Shown here piece after piece: positions 35,890 through 45,432 of a DNA stretch of 47,277 bases. The translations under genes and the position numbers were made by a program. Positions within the stretch are counted from its first letter, which is position 1; each line of letters begins with the position of its first letter. The notes below the pieces were generated by a model. It was not told the origin of the DNA and made no database searches. It saw only the letters and a program-made list of their open reading frames with translations. The DNA comes from Mesobacillus subterraneus (GTDB taxonomy: Bacteria; Bacillota; Bacilli; Bacillales; Cytobacillaceae). Location of the stretch: positions 1-47,277 of the forward strand of contig NZ_JXIQ01000020.1 of NCBI RefSeq assembly GCF_000934845.1. Direction: 5' to 3'.

Positions 35890-36867
35890 ATGAAGCCGTA
35901 TATTTTTATCACTAGGAAACTTCCTGAAGAAACCATTCTTGAGCTTACGGAGAAATTTGACGTGAAAATGTGGGAGCAGGAAGATTTCCCCGCACAAAGG
36001 GAAGTATTGCTCGCGGAAGCAAAAAAAGCCAGTGGGATCATCACAATGCTGTCTGATAAAGTAGACGAGGAGCTGCTGTCTGCGGGTGAAAACCTGAAAG
36101 TTATTGCGAACCTTGCTGTTGGTTTTGACAATATCGATCTCAAAGCAGCTACCGAGCGCGGAATCATTGTCACCAATACGCCGGATGTGCTGACCGAGAC
36201 AACCGCTGATTTAACCTTTGCTTTATTGATGGCTACGGCAAGGCGCATTGTCGAAGCCGCTGATTATATCAAGGCAGGCAAGTGGGAAGGCTGGAGCCCA
36301 TACTTGCTTGCCGGGCATGATGTTTATGGGAAGACGATTGGGATTGTTGGGATGGGGAAAATTGGGGAGGCTGTTGCCCGCCGCGCCAAAGGATTTGGGA
36401 TGGAAATTCTTTACCATAACCGTTCCCGCAAACCGGAAGCGGAAAAAGAGACAGGTGCGGTCTATCGTTCATTCGAGGATCTAGTATCTACCGCTGATTA
36501 TGTTGTGTCCCTGGCTCCGTTGACTGATGAAACGAGACACCTTTTTACCGCAGATGTTTTTGCGAAAATGAAAAAAAGCGCGATTTTCATCAATGCTGGC
36601 CGCGGGCCGGTTGTGGACGAGCAGGCATTATATCATGCGCTCCAAAAAAAAGAAATTGCCGCTGCAGGACTGGATGTCTTTGAAAAAGAACCGATTCCAA
36701 CGAATCATCCGCTGCTTGAATTGCCAAATGTAACCGCGATCCCACATATTGGCTCCGCAAGTACGGACACAAGGACCGCGATGATTAAGCTTTGCTGCAC
36801 GAACGTCAAAGCTGTTCTCACCGGAGACAGCCCGAAGTCTATTGTCAATAATGCGGTGCTTCAATAA
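35890..36867 (+). CDS. gyaR: 2-hydroxyacid dehydrogenase (glyoxylate/hydroxypyruvate reductase type)
   Basis: A 325-residue NAD(P)-dependent D-2-hydroxyacid dehydrogenase, closest to B. subtilis YvcT (GyaR). The nucleotide-binding motif is IGIVGMGKIGEAVARRA, catalytic residues are in NAGRGPVVDEQAL (Arg), the Glu near GLDVFEKEP, and the active-site His in IPHIGSAS. It probably reduces glyoxylate, hydroxypyruvate or a related 2-oxoacid. AAAGGAG precedes the ATG. The neighbours give no substrate clue. Confidence 0.85.
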   Translation: MKPYIFITRKLPEETILELTEKFDVKMWEQEDFPAQREVLLAEAKKASGIITMLSDKVDEELLSAGENLKVIANLAVGFDNIDLKAATERGIIVTNTPDVLTETTADLTFALLMATARRIVEAADYIKAGKWEGWSPYLLAGHDVYGKTIGIVGMGKIGEAVARRAKGFGMEILYHNRSRKPEAEKETGAVYRSFEDLVSTADYVVSLAPLTDETRHLFTADVFAKMKKSAIFINAGRGPVVDEQALYHALQKKEIAAAGLDVFEKEPIPTNHPLLELPNVTAIPHIGSASTDTRTAMIKLCCTNVKAVLTGDSPKSIVNNAVLQ

Positions 36868-36872
36868 GGTGG

Positions 36873-36908
36873 AATCCTCCTTCTAACATCAAGGGGAGGA
36901 TTTTTTTT
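36873..36908 (+). terminator. Terminator of gyaR
   Basis: AATCCTCC (36873-36880) pairs with GGAGGATT (36895-36902), followed by TTTTTT. Confidence 0.88.
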
Positions 36909-36966
36909 ACCCTTAGAACAGCTTGATGTTAAGCGGTTTCATGAAATATTTCTTTCCAATTATCTC

Positions 36967-36995
36967 TTGTAAAAGCACTGAGTCGTCGATATAAT
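36967..36995 (+). promoter_or_regulatory. Promoter of hom-thrC-thrB
   Basis: TTGTAA (36967-36972) and TATAAT (36990-36995) have a 17-bp spacer. A start near 37002 is expected. Confidence 0.75.
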
Positions 36996-37015
36996 GTCTA
37001 CTATATAAAAACAAA

Positions 37016-37034
37016 TGTGTTTTTAAAAAACACA
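37016..37034 (+). promoter_or_regulatory. Inverted repeat in the hom leader, candidate operator
   Basis: TGTGTTTTT-A-AAAAACACA is a perfect palindrome 20 bp after the -10, upstream of the ribosome-binding site (GAGAGGG). It might bind a repressor of the threonine operon; the regulator cannot be named from sequence. Confidence 0.4.
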
Positions 37035-37053
37035 AAGAGAGAGGGAAGGGAAA

Positions 37054-38352
37054 ATGCAGGCAATCTCGGTAGGACTTCTTGGATTAGGAACAGTAGGGTC
37101 GGGGGTAGTAAGAATCATTGAAAACCACCAGGATAAATTAATGCACCAGATTGGTTGTCCGGTGAAAGTAAAGAAAATCCTCGTTCAGGATATAGAAAAG
37201 GAAAGGTCGGTAAAGGTTGATCCTTCTCTCTTAACGATGGACCCAGCGGATATCATCGAAAATCCGGAAATTGAAGTGGTGATTGAAGTAATGGGCGGAA
37301 TCGAAAATACCCGTGAATATATGCTGCAGGCACTGAGAAATAAAAAAAATGTCGTGACTGCAAATAAGGATTTAATGGCTGTCCATGGCTCGGAGCTTTT
37401 GACAGCAGCAAGTGAAAATGGCTGCGATTTATTCTATGAAGCGAGTGTCGCAGGAGGCATCCCAATCTTGCGCAGCCTCGTGGATGGGTTAGCGTCTGAC
37501 AGAATCACAAAAATGATGGGAATTGTGAATGGAACTACAAATTATATTTTAACAAAAATGAGCCTGGAGGGACTTCCGTATGATAGCGTGTTGAAGGAAG
37601 CCCAGGAACTAGGATATGCAGAGGCGAATCCGGCAGCTGACGTGGAAGGGCTTGATGCTGCAAGAAAAATGGCGATTTTGGGAACACTTGGATTTTCCAT
37701 GAAAATTGACCTCGATGATGTAAAAGTGAAAGGAATCACTGAAGTCACAGAGGAAGATCTGCAGTATGCGAGACAGCTTGGCTATACGATGAAATTGCTT
37801 GGGATCGCTGTCCGTGAAGGCGACAAAGTCGAAATATGTGTGGAGCCATCGCTGTTGCCGTCCTCCCACCCGCTAGCTTCTGTCAATAATGAGTACAACG
37901 CGGTATATGTGTACGGCGAGGCAGTCGGAGAGACGATGTTCTATGGACCAGGGGCAGGCAGTCTGCCAACGGCAACAGCCGTTGTGTCAGATCTTGTTGG
38001 GGTCATCAAGAACATGCGCCTCGGAGTGAATGGCCATTCTATGGTCACTCCGCAATACGAAAAACAGCTAATGGATGATGGAGAAATGAGTTCGAAGCAT
38101 TTCCTCCGTCTGCATGTCCTTGATGAAGTTGGTGTCTTTTCGGAAGTCACCTCGCTGTTCGCTAAACATCAAGTCAGCTTTGAAAAGATTCTTCAAATGC
38201 CTTTGAAGGAACAAGGACTTGCGGAAATTGTCGTGGTTACACATCGAGCTTCACTTAAAGACTATCAAACCATTCTAATGGAGCTGCGTGACCTCAGGGT
38301 CGTGAAGGAAATCAAAAGTTCCTACAGAGTGGAAGGGAGTGTCAATCGATGA
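37054..38352 (+). CDS. hom: Homoserine dehydrogenase
   Basis: A 432-residue enzyme that reduces aspartate semialdehyde to homoserine, the branch point for threonine and methionine. NAD(P) motif [14 protein letters not shown] at the start, catalytic region [14 protein letters not shown] and [11 protein letters not shown], and a C-terminal ACT domain from about residue 350 ([21 protein letters not shown]) which senses threonine. Its ATG follows GAGAGGG. It overlaps thrC by 4 bp (ATGA), so the three genes form one coupled operon. Homoserine may also feed metY at 9955. Confidence 0.97.
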   Translation: MQAISVGLLGLGTVGSGVVRIIENHQDKLMHQIGCPVKVKKILVQDIEKERSVKVDPSLLTMDPADIIENPEIEVVIEVMGGIENTREYMLQALRNKKNVVTANKDLMAVHGSELLTAASENGCDLFYEASVAGGIPILRSLVDGLASDRITKMMGIVNGTTNYILTKMSLEGLPYDSVLKEAQELGYAEANPAADVEGLDAARKMAILGTLGFSMKIDLDDVKVKGITEVTEEDLQYARQLGYTMKLLGIAVREGDKVEICVEPSLLPSSHPLASVNNEYNAVYVYGEAVGETMFYGPGAGSLPTATAVVSDLVGVIKNMRLGVNGHSMVTPQYEKQLMDDGEMSSKHFLRLHVLDEVGVFSEVTSLFAKHQVSFEKILQMPLKEQGLAEIVVVTHRASLKDYQTILMELRDLRVVKEIKSSYRVEGSVNR

Positions 38353-39410
38353 GGTGGCAAGGATTATTGAGGGAATATCGTGAATACCTGCCAGTTAATG
38401 ACCATACCCCGATGCTAACCCTGAATGAAGGGAACACTCCGCTGATCCGGCTAGACCATTTGTCAGAGGAATGGGGCATTGATTTGCATGTAAAAGTAGA
38501 GGGAGTCAATCCGACGGGTTCATTTAAGGACCGGGGCATGGTGATGGCAGTCGCAAAAGCGAAGGAAGAGGGCAGTGATACGGTCATCTGTGCTTCTACA
38601 GGCAATACATCTGCCTCGGCGGCTGCCTATGCGGCGAGAGCAGGTATGCGGTGCATCGTCGTGATTCCTGATGGAAAAATCGCGATGGGGAAACTTGCTC
38701 AGGCGGTAATGTATGGAGCAAGCATCGTTTCGATCGAAGGCAATTTTGATGAGGCGTTAAAAATGGTCCGATTTATCAGCGAAAACGAACCAGTCACGCT
38801 CGTCAATTCGGTTAATCCATACCGGCTGGAAGGCCAAAAAACTGCCGCCTTTGAAATCTGTGACCAGCTGGGCGGAGCACCTGAAATCTTGGCAATTCCA
38901 GTCGGGAATGCAGGGAATATCAGCGCTTACTGGAAGGGATTCAAAGAGTATGATGCCATTAAGCAGACCGGTTTGCCGAGGATGTTTGGCTTTGAGGCAG
39001 AAGGTGCGGCAGCAATTGTGCAAGGAAAACCGATTGAACAGCCGGAAACAATCGCCACTGCTATTCGAATTGGCAACCCGGCAAGCTGGAACCTGGCTGT
39101 TGCTGCCCGGGATGAATCTGCGGGGACAATCGATTTCGTCACTGATGAAGAAATACTACAAGCATATAGCAAACTTGCCTCCACAGAAGGGATATTTGCT
39201 GAGCCAGGGTCATGTGCCTCTTTGGCTGGCATTCATAAGCTTCTGAAACAGGGAGGAATTCCTCGCGGTTCTCGAATTGTTGCTGTACTGACCGGAAATG
39301 GCCTGAAGGATCCTTCCACTGCCATCGATATCAGCACGATCTCACCGGTGCTGCTCCCAAATGACGAGAGGATCGTCAGCGAACATATCAGGGGAGTGGT
39401 CAGACAATGA
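38349..39410 (+). CDS. thrC: Threonine synthase
   Basis: A 353-residue PLP enzyme converting phosphohomoserine to threonine. The PLP lysine is in [15 protein letters not shown]. The phosphate-binding loop is [13 protein letters not shown] and the N-terminal GNTPLIRL block is intact. This is the short threonine synthase class. It overlaps both neighbours by 4 bp. Confidence 0.97.
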   Translation: MRWQGLLREYREYLPVNDHTPMLTLNEGNTPLIRLDHLSEEWGIDLHVKVEGVNPTGSFKDRGMVMAVAKAKEEGSDTVICASTGNTSASAAAYAARAGMRCIVVIPDGKIAMGKLAQAVMYGASIVSIEGNFDEALKMVRFISENEPVTLVNSVNPYRLEGQKTAAFEICDQLGGAPEILAIPVGNAGNISAYWKGFKEYDAIKQTGLPRMFGFEAEGAAAIVQGKPIEQPETIATAIRIGNPASWNLAVAARDESAGTIDFVTDEEILQAYSKLASTEGIFAEPGSCASLAGIHKLLKQGGIPRGSRIVAVLTGNGLKDPSTAIDISTISPVLLPNDERIVSEHIRGVVRQ

Positions 39411-40360
39411 ACGAAGTCGGCGAATCGCAAGCTGATCGCATGATGCCAAGACAGGTTTTTGTAGTAAAAGTTCCGGCTAGCTCTGCGAATCTTGGCCCTG
39501 GATTTGATTCCCTTGCCGTCGCATTGAATCTTTATCTGGAACTGGAAGCTTTTCGAAGCGATCAGTGGGAGGTAGAATTGCTGTCTCCTTCCTTAATGGA
39601 CTTTCCGCGGGATGAAAAGAATTATATCTGCCAAGTGGCGCTTCAAACCGCTTCCTTGTACAAGCAGAAAATGCCGCCGCTCCGAATGACTGTCAAAAGT
39701 GAGATTCCGCTGGCAAGAGGGCTTGGTTCCAGTGCGGCGGCGATTGTTGCCGGAGTGGAGCTAGCCAATGAATTTTGCGGATTACAATTGTCCGAACGAG
39801 AAAAATTAGCGATTGTTACCGAATTTGAAGGCCATCCGGATAATGCCGGGGCCAGCCTTTTTGGCGGTGTAGTCGTGGGCAGCCAAATAGGAACGGAAGT
39901 CGATTTAACGGTACTTGACCAGATTCAGTTTGATCCAATTCTTGTTGTCCCCCAGGAGGAATTATTGACCGAAATTTCACGGGATGTTTTACCGCAAGAC
40001 GTGAAATTTTCGCGAAGTGTCCAGGCAAGTGCCGTTGCCAATCAGCTGCTTGCATCCTTGATGGTACAAAATTGGAAGCTTGCAGGCAAGATGATGGCTG
40101 CCGACTTGTTCCATCAGCCATACCGAAAGGAACTTGTGCCATTTTTTGATGATGTACGGGAAAAAGCAATTCAATCAGGTGCGTTCGGTGTTGCACTGAG
40201 CGGTGCTGGCCCGTCCATATTGTGTCTAACGGAACCAGGTAACGGGGATCAAGTCGCGGAAAAAATGAAACAGTGTATAAACGGAATGGAAATTATGAAC
40301 TTGACCATCGACTGGACAGGGTGCAGAACGAGCATGAAAAAAAGCGGTTTTGCCTTATAA
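39407..40360 (+). CDS. thrB: Homoserine kinase
   Basis: A 317-residue GHMP kinase, which phosphorylates homoserine for ThrC. Motif 1 is [17 protein letters not shown], the ATP loop [16 protein letters not shown], and the C-terminal motif [14 protein letters not shown]. The start at 39407 (ATGA overlap with thrC) gives about 10 more residues than ATG 39440; either is possible, and coupling favours the first. Its stop codon lies in the apex of a 16-bp hairpin, so the last codons double as terminator for yutI. Confidence 0.95.
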   Translation: MNEVGESQADRMMPRQVFVVKVPASSANLGPGFDSLAVALNLYLELEAFRSDQWEVELLSPSLMDFPRDEKNYICQVALQTASLYKQKMPPLRMTVKSEIPLARGLGSSAAAIVAGVELANEFCGLQLSEREKLAIVTEFEGHPDNAGASLFGGVVVGSQIGTEVDLTVLDQIQFDPILVVPQEELLTEISRDVLPQDVKFSRSVQASAVANQLLASLMVQNWKLAGKMMAADLFHQPYRKELVPFFDDVREKAIQSGAFGVALSGAGPSILCLTEPGNGDQVAEKMKQCINGMEIMNLTIDWTGCRTSMKKSGFAL

Positions 40361-40374
40361 GGCAAAACCGCTTT
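40334..40374 (-). terminator. Terminator of yutI formed by the end of thrB
   Basis: A perfect 16-bp stem (40341-40356 with 40359-40374, core AAGCGGTTTTGCC) with a 2-nt loop. On the minus strand it is followed by TTTTT (40336-40340). On the plus strand the tail is weak, so it mainly serves yutI while overlapping thrB codons. Confidence 0.88.
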
Positions 40375-40387
40375 ATGATTCGTTCAA

Positions 40388-40624
40388 TTAAAATACCTGT
40401 TCAACCTCAAGAACACCTGGTACTTCCTCTAAAAGGGCGCGTTCGATTCCAGCCTTAAGCGTGATGGTGGAGCTTGGGCAGCTTCCGCATGCACCCAGCA
40501 GGCGAAGTTTTACAATGCCATCATCCACATCCACTAGTTCGCAGTCTCCTCCATCGCGAAGAAGGAATGGACGCAATTTATCTAATACTTCCTGTACTTG
40601 CTCAAACATTTGCTGTTCAGTCAT
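40388..40624 (-). CDS. yutI: NifU-like Fe-S carrier YutI
   Basis: A 78-residue NifU C-terminal domain protein (Nfu). The cluster-binding CxxC is in [17 protein letters not shown]. The start block [20 protein letters not shown] is typical. It probably carries Fe-S clusters from SufBCD to client proteins. It forms part of a set in this window with suf, yutM and lipA. Divergent from yuzD. Confidence 0.93.
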   Translation of the reverse strand: MTEQQMFEQVQEVLDKLRPFLLRDGGDCELVDVDDGIVKLRLLGACGSCPSSTITLKAGIERALLEEVPGVLEVEQVF

Positions 40625-40776
40625 GTAAATCGACTCCTTTCATAATACTTATTATAATCTCAACGGCCGGAAAAATCTATTCAATTGAATAAAAACCTTA
40701 GAATACCAGCGTTATCCTTAGGCAACCCTCTCATCGGTATAGTAAAATAAAAGAAAATAGTAGGGGGTAATTGAAA

Positions 40777-41103
40777 ATGGAGTGCAAAGAAGTAGAAATT
40801 GTTATATACGGCGCAGAAGTCTTATGTTCAAGCTGTATCAACCTGCCATCCTCAAAAGAAACATCCGAATGGCTCGAAGCAGCGATCAGCCGTAAATACA
40901 AAGATCAACCCTTCAAAATCACGTATGTCGATATTCATAATCCACCATCAGCGGGCGATAAAAAGGAATTCGCTGAAAAAGTTATCGAAGAAAACATGTT
41001 TTATCCCGTTGTCCTGATCGAAGGCAAAATCGTTGGCGAAGGGAACCCGAAATTGAAGAATATTTATGCTGAATTAGAGAAATATGGGTACATCCCAGCT
41101 TAA
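40777..41103 (+). CDS. yuzD: YuzD family, thioredoxin-like
   Basis: A 108-residue protein of the YuzD family (DUF1462). The start MECKEVEIVIYGAEVLCSSC carries a CxxC pair at residues 17-20; later YPVVLIEGKIVGEGNP is typical of a thioredoxin-fold domain. Function is unproven. AGGGGG lies upstream; TTG 40771 is less well spaced than ATG 40777. It is divergent from yutI, as in B. subtilis. Confidence 0.85.
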   Translation: MECKEVEIVIYGAEVLCSSCINLPSSKETSEWLEAAISRKYKDQPFKITYVDIHNPPSAGDKKEFAEKVIEENMFYPVVLIEGKIVGEGNPKLKNIYAELEKYGYIPA

Positions 41104-41130
41104 AGCATTCCGATTTGGAGTGCTTTTTCT
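41102..41130 (+). terminator. Terminator of yuzD
   Basis: AAAGCATTCC (41102-41111) pairs with GGAGTGCTTT (41117-41126; one G-U), followed by TTTC. Confidence 0.75.
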
Positions 41131-41173
41131 ATTTTACGTATTAGACCAGTTGCAAATAAAGCTTGGTCCTGCA

Positions 41174-41198
41174 AAAAAACCCGGGATTCCCCGGGTTT
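41174..41198 (-). terminator. Terminator of yutJ
   Basis: AAACCCGGG (41177-41185) pairs with CCCGGGTTT (41190-41198). On the minus strand a T-run follows. Confidence 0.85.
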
Positions 41199-41203
41199 CA
41201 CTA

Positions 41204-42271
41204 TCAACCGTTATGATATTTATACATCCATAAAATACCTGACTTTAGCAGGCGTGCGGCTCGACCGGTAATCGGGCGGTCGGAGACAAGGCCAAAGCCG
41301 TGCTTTTTTCCGAGTGAACCGATCACACCTTTCAGCTTGATCGGCGGAAATGACTCAGGAGGTTCTTCGTTTTTCCAACGTTTTTGCAGCACTTGGACAA
41401 TTTGCTCTGCTTGACCTTCTGCAAGCTGTGCGCTTGGTGCGTGGGGCAGGCTGGCGCAATCTCCGACTACATAGACATTATCATAGCCCGGCAAATTATG
41501 CTGTGGAGTAACCGCGGCGCGTCCCATCTCATCTTTTTCGACATTCATTTCGCGGACAAGGCGGTTTGCTTGAATACCGGCAGTCCAAACAATCGCATCA
41601 CAGACAATCGGTTCATCGTGATTATAAAGGACGTTTTCCTGCACTTCGGTAATATTGGCATTGTTGATGATTTCGACATTGTGATTATCAAACCAATTTT
41701 CCACATACGTACTGAGACGCTCGGAAAATGCTGATAAAATATAATTTCCACGATCAAAAAGCATGATTTTTAAGTCTTTGCGACTTTCAGCTAATTCACT
41801 GGCAAGCTCGACACCGCTCAGGCCGGCACCAACGATGGCCACACTCGATCCGGTTGGCAAATTGTTTAGTGCCTGATAAGTAGCACGTGCTTTTTCAATC
41901 GTTTGGATGCTGCATGTGAAAGTGTCGGCACCGGGGACATTGTGATATTTGTCTTCACAGCCAAGGCCGATAATCAAGTCATCATATGCCACTGCGTCAT
42001 TGTCTTGCAGTTCAACCTTATTTTCCTCAAGATTGATGGCGGTCACTTCAGCATATTGAACCTGAAGGCGGGGGTGTTCAGGGAAAGAAACGCGGATATG
42101 CTGATCGGAAATCGTGCCTGCAGCCAGTGCATAATATTCTGTTTTTAAGCAGTGGTAAGGAACGCGGTCAATCAATGTAATGGATACATCTTTCGGCAGC
42201 TCATTTGGCAGCAATTTTTGCAGGACGCGCATGCCACCATAGCCGCCGCCAAGAATAATGAGATTTCTCAT
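41204..42271 (-). CDS. yutJ: NADH dehydrogenase-like flavoprotein YutJ
   Basis: A 355-residue FAD/NAD(P) oxidoreductase of the type II NADH dehydrogenase family. The FAD-binding site is LIILGGGYGGMRVLQKL; the NAD(P) site is VAIVGAGLSGVELASELAES; the second FAD motif is NVYVVGDCASLPHAPSAQLAEGQ. Its donor and acceptor are unknown, and it is a paralogue of YumB in this window. ATG 42271 with GGGGAA upstream is preferred over the longer open frame. Confidence 0.88.
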   Translation of the reverse strand: MRNLIILGGGYGGMRVLQKLLPNELPKDVSITLIDRVPYHCLKTEYYALAAGTISDQHIRVSFPEHPRLQVQYAEVTAINLEENKVELQDNDAVAYDDLIIGLGCEDKYHNVPGADTFTCSIQTIEKARATYQALNNLPTGSSVAIVGAGLSGVELASELAESRKDLKIMLFDRGNYILSAFSERLSTYVENWFDNHNVEIINNANITEVQENVLYNHDEPIVCDAIVWTAGIQANRLVREMNVEKDEMGRAAVTPQHNLPGYDNVYVVGDCASLPHAPSAQLAEGQAEQIVQVLQKRWKNEEPPESFPPIKLKGVIGSLGKKHGFGLVSDRPITGRAARLLKSGILWMYKYHNG

Positions 42272-42475
42272 GTGAATTTCCCCTTTTTTCACTCATCATG
42301 TATAGTTTATAAGCTCAATAGTAATGGAAGAATAACGATGAAAATTTATATCCTTTTTTTATTCCTTTAATCCATAAAAAGTATAACGAAATTGTGACGA
42401 AATAACAACAAGTTTAGACATTGACGAACTTCATGAAAAACGGTACGATTAAAAATTAGTAGAGAGGTGAACCAA

Positions 42476-42715
42476 ATGATTAAGCCGATTGTTGAATTTT
42501 GTATCAGCAATCTTGCGAGCGGTTCTCAGCCAGCCAGGGCAGAGCTTGAACGGGATCCCGATCTTGACGTGATAGAATATGGATGCCTTGGATACTGTGG
42601 AAAATGCGCTATGTCCATGTTTGCACTTGTAAACGGAGATCCGGTAGCTGGGGACACTACAGAAGAACTGATTGAAAATGTTTATAAATACTTGGATGAA
42701 AATCCAATGTTTTAA
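42476..42715 (+). CDS. yuzB: YuzB family (DUF1450) protein
   Basis: A 79-residue protein with several cysteines: [32 protein letters not shown]. The CxxCxxC cluster suggests a metal or Fe-S ligand set. DUF1450 is of unknown function. GAGAGGTG lies 6 nt before ATG 42476; an in-frame GTG at 42467 overlaps the ribosome-binding site. It is divergent from yutJ. Confidence 0.88.
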   Translation: MIKPIVEFCISNLASGSQPARAELERDPDLDVIEYGCLGYCGKCAMSMFALVNGDPVAGDTTEELIENVYKYLDENPMF

Positions 42716-42717
42716 TA

Positions 42718-42756
42718 GGAAAAAAGCTGGCATGGAGATCCCTCGCCAGCTTTCTA
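42718..42756. terminator. Bidirectional terminator between yuzB and the DUF2225 gene
   Basis: AAAGCTGGC (42723-42731) pairs with GCCAGCTTT (42745-42753); A-run before, T-rich after. Confidence 0.8.
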
Positions 42757-42774
42757 TTTGGGTTATGGAAACAA

Positions 42775-43470
42775 TCAGTTTCCTGAATTAGCAGTTGATT
42801 CCCGCATTTCCTGCCAGCGATCTTTTGCAAGCTGAATGATTTGTGGCTCGACAGACTGTCTTTGTTTTTCGATGACCCTTGAGAAAAAGCGGACCGCGTC
42901 CTGAGTGAGCCCAATTCTTCGTGAAAGCTCGCCAATTAAATACATCAGGCGCAGCTCGGAAACTTGAGTGCCTTTATAATCTCCTGTGCTGTAAGACTCG
43001 GTATATTCCTTCAAGGCAAGTTTTAAAAAACGGTTTTCCTGTTCGATGTTTTCAGTAGAGCGGTACAGCCAGGCAAGCCTTATGTACAAGCCGGCGGAAA
43101 CAATATGTTTTTCTTTCTTTAGTGAAGAACTATAGGCTGCTAACTTGAATGTATTCATTGCTTCCTGGACGGTCCGCTCCCCGCCATAGTGATGAGGAGC
43201 CCACTGATGGCAGATTTGCTCCTGGATGATCTGCTTTGTGCCTGGCGCAAAATAAGTGCTGAACTCATCGGTAAAAGAATAGCCGCACTCAGGGCATACA
43301 TTGATATAATAAAAATTAGGATCTTGAAAACCATCGGCATACTGAGGAGCAAAGTCAGAATCAAAGCGGAGGATCTTCACGAAACGGGAGCGTACTTTCT
43401 TGGTCGTAAAAGAACTTTCACACATGGCACAAGTGTATTTTTTATCATAGAGAGGTTCTAGCTGAGCCAT
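42775..43470 (-). CDS. DUF2225 zinc-finger/TPR-like protein
   Basis: A 231-residue cytosolic protein. The N-terminus has two CxxC pairs (YTCAMCESSFTTKKVRSRF and NVCPECGYSFTDEF), probably a zinc ribbon, and the rest is helical with TPR-like repeats (SAGLYIRLAWLYRSTENIEQ and RLMYLIGELSRRIGL). It matches DUF2225, of unknown role. The GTG at 43479 lies within GGCAGGTGAC; ATG 43470 is preferred. Confidence 0.85.
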   Translation of the reverse strand: MAQLEPLYDKKYTCAMCESSFTTKKVRSRFVKILRFDSDFAPQYADGFQDPNFYYINVCPECGYSFTDEFSTYFAPGTKQIIQEQICHQWAPHHYGGERTVQEAMNTFKLAAYSSSLKKEKHIVSAGLYIRLAWLYRSTENIEQENRFLKLALKEYTESYSTGDYKGTQVSELRLMYLIGELSRRIGLTQDAVRFFSRVIEKQRQSVEPQIIQLAKDRWQEMRESTANSGN

Positions 43471-43647
43471 CGTTGTCACCTGCCAAATTTCCTATCGTTT
43501 TTTAAGAATGGTTAAGACTATTATACCAATTTATTTAGCTGCTGGCGGAAAAATTGTTAAAGATTATTCTTTTTCGGCTCAATTGGTTGAGGATTGGAAA
43601 AATGCTGTATATACTATAAGAAAAGCGCAAGTGGAGGTTTTCATCAA

Positions 43648-44010
43648 ATGGAAAATATCGTAATCATTACAGAAGAAGCTGCATTGCAGATTAAAGATAT
43701 GATGAAACAAAATGAGACCGAAGACGCTTTCCTGCGGGTTTCCGTAAAAGGTGGCGGCTGCAGCGGCCTGTCTTACGGAATGGGTTTCGCGCATGAAGTA
43801 GAAGATGGTGACAACCAGCTCGAACAGTATGGCATAAAAATCCTAGTCGATAAGGAAAGTGCTCCAGTTCTGAACGGCACGAAAATCAGCTATAAGCAGT
43901 CTTTAATGGGCGGCGGATTCACGATTGACAACCCGAATGCGATTGCTTCATGCGGTTGCGGCTCAAGCTTCAAAACAGCCATTCGTGAAGGAACACCTGA
44001 AGAATGCTAA
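43648..44010 (+). CDS. yutM: A-type Fe-S cluster carrier YutM (ErpA/HesB family)
   Basis: A 120-residue A-type carrier with the three cluster cysteines in KGGGCSGLSYGMGF and ASCGCGSSFKTA. It delivers Fe-S clusters to target enzymes and is 120 residues as in B. subtilis YutM. The open frame starts at 43594, but TGGAGG places the ATG at 43648. Convergent with yumC; they share a terminator. Confidence 0.93.
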   Translation: MENIVIITEEAALQIKDMMKQNETEDAFLRVSVKGGGCSGLSYGMGFAHEVEDGDNQLEQYGIKILVDKESAPVLNGTKISYKQSLMGGGFTIDNPNAIASCGCGSSFKTAIREGTPEEC

Positions 44011-44028
44011 ATTTCTTCTTTAAAGTTA

Positions 44029-44065
44029 AAAACACAAAGAACAATATGTCCTTTGTGTTTTTTTC
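44029..44065. terminator. Bidirectional terminator between yutM and yumC
   Basis: AAAACACAAAG (44029-44039) pairs with CTTTGTGTTTT (44051-44061), followed by more T. Confidence 0.85.
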
Positions 44066-44069
44066 ATTG

Positions 44070-45065
44070 CTATTTAAACATGGACGAACTGTGTAGTGGC
44101 TGTGTCTTCGCTTTTGGATCCATATAGGATTTTGCGTTGTTGACGGCTGTAGGTGCTTCGCCAAATCCTGTTGCGATCAGCTTGACTTTGCCTTCGTAGA
44201 TGCAAATATCGCCGGCAGCATAAACGCCAGGGATATTCGTCTCCATTTTCGAGTTGACGGCGATGGCATTCTTTTCGATGTCAAGGCCCCATTCCTTAAT
44301 TGGTCCAAGAGATGAAACGAATCCGAAGTTGCAGATGACCGAGTCCACGTCAACAGTAACTAATTCATCGCTGTTTGCGTCTTTAAGGACAAGCTGGCTG
44401 ATTCTTTCGCCATCACCGATCAGTTCAGCTGGGATATAAGGTGTTTTGATATCAACTTTTGAATTTTCGAGGTTTTCAACACTGTGCTCATGAGCGCGGA
44501 ACTTATCACGTCTGTGAACGATGGTTACCTGCTCGGCAATTGGTTCGAGCATTAATGCCCAGTCAACAGCAGAGTCTCCACCGCCGAGAACAGCGACCTT
44601 TTGGCCAGCGAACTGGTGCAAGTCTTCGATGAAATAATATAGGTTCTTTCCTTCATATTGGGCAGCACTTTCAAGTTCCAGTCTGCGCGGCTGGAATGCG
44701 CCGTTTCCAGCAGTGATGATGACTGTTTTTGTGTAGTGGACTTCCTTATCAGTAGTCAACTTAATATTTCCGTCCTCCAGCTTTTCCAGCTTTTCAACAG
44801 ATTGCTCCAGAGCCGTAGTTGGTTCGAACTTCTTCATTTGCTCCTTAAGATTATGGACCAGCTCCTGTGCGCGGATTTTTGGAAAACCGGCTACATCATA
44901 TATATACTTTTCAGGATAAAGTGCTGATAATTGCCCGCCTAATTGTGGCAGACTTTCGATAATCTTAACGGATGCTTGTCTCATCCCGCCGTAGAAAGCA
45001 GTGAACAGACCAGCAGGACCCCCGCCGATAATCGTGATGTCATAAACTTTTTGATCTTCTTTCAC
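44070..45065 (-). CDS. yumC: Ferredoxin-NADP+ reductase, thioredoxin-reductase-like (YumC)
   Basis: A 331-residue flavoprotein of the TrxR-like ferredoxin-NADP+ reductase class. FAD site [23 protein letters not shown] site [17 protein letters not shown]; final [19 protein letters not shown]. It lacks the CxxC redox pair of thioredoxin reductase, so it does not reduce thioredoxin; it reduces ferredoxin or flavodoxin. The start is GTG 45065, after GAGGGGG. Divergent from yumB. Confidence 0.92.
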   Translation of the reverse strand: MKEDQKVYDITIIGGGPAGLFTAFYGGMRQASVKIIESLPQLGGQLSALYPEKYIYDVAGFPKIRAQELVHNLKEQMKKFEPTTALEQSVEKLEKLEDGNIKLTTDKEVHYTKTVIITAGNGAFQPRRLELESAAQYEGKNLYYFIEDLHQFAGQKVAVLGGGDSAVDWALMLEPIAEQVTIVHRRDKFRAHEHSVENLENSKVDIKTPYIPAELIGDGERISQLVLKDANSDELVTVDVDSVICNFGFVSSLGPIKEWGLDIEKNAIAVNSKMETNIPGVYAAGDICIYEGKVKLIATGFGEAPTAVNNAKSYMDPKAKTQPLHSSSMFK

Positions 45066-45254
45066 TCCATATCCCCCTCACTATGTAGTAAAATTGCTCC
45101 AAGTTTTATAATACCATAAATCGAAAAAATAAACTGCAAATCATAAACTATGGAATGGATGTACACACTATAATTCGTAGGAGAATCTCTTTTTCAAAAA
45201 GATAGTTATTGAAAACTAGTTATTTTCTGAATATTTCCAAGTTATATTAATTGC

Positions 45255-45283
45255 TTGAAAATGCGCCGTAAAAAGAATAAGAT
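45255..45283 (+). promoter_or_regulatory. Promoter of yumB
   Basis: TTGAAA (45255-45260) and TAAGAT (45278-45283) are 17 bp apart. The 45066-45432 gap also contains a candidate Rex box but no gene. Confidence 0.5.
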
Positions 45284-45343
45284 GGATGATAAGCAAGAAT
45301 GTTAAGATTTTGTGACATTTTCAGGACATTTTTTTGAACGTTT

Positions 45344-45361
45344 TAGTGAAAAATATCACAA
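45344..45361 (+). promoter_or_regulatory. Candidate Rex operator before yumB
   Basis: TAGTGAA-AAAT-ATCACAA matches the Rex consensus TTGTGAA-N4-TTCACAA at all but two positions. It lies 72 bp before the yumB start, after the predicted promoter. Rex senses the NADH/NAD+ ratio, and its control of ndh in B. subtilis makes this plausible. Confidence 0.5.
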
Positions 45362-45432
45362 ACTCATACAGGAATAATGGCTACCAAGAAAAAGGAAACC
45401 AAAAATATTTTAAAAAGGTGGAAGTGATCACT

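Noticed and set aside
45334-45432. N-terminal extension of yumB
   Set aside because: It covers the candidate Rex box and leader; the family begins at [11 protein letters not shown], which follows TTG 45433.
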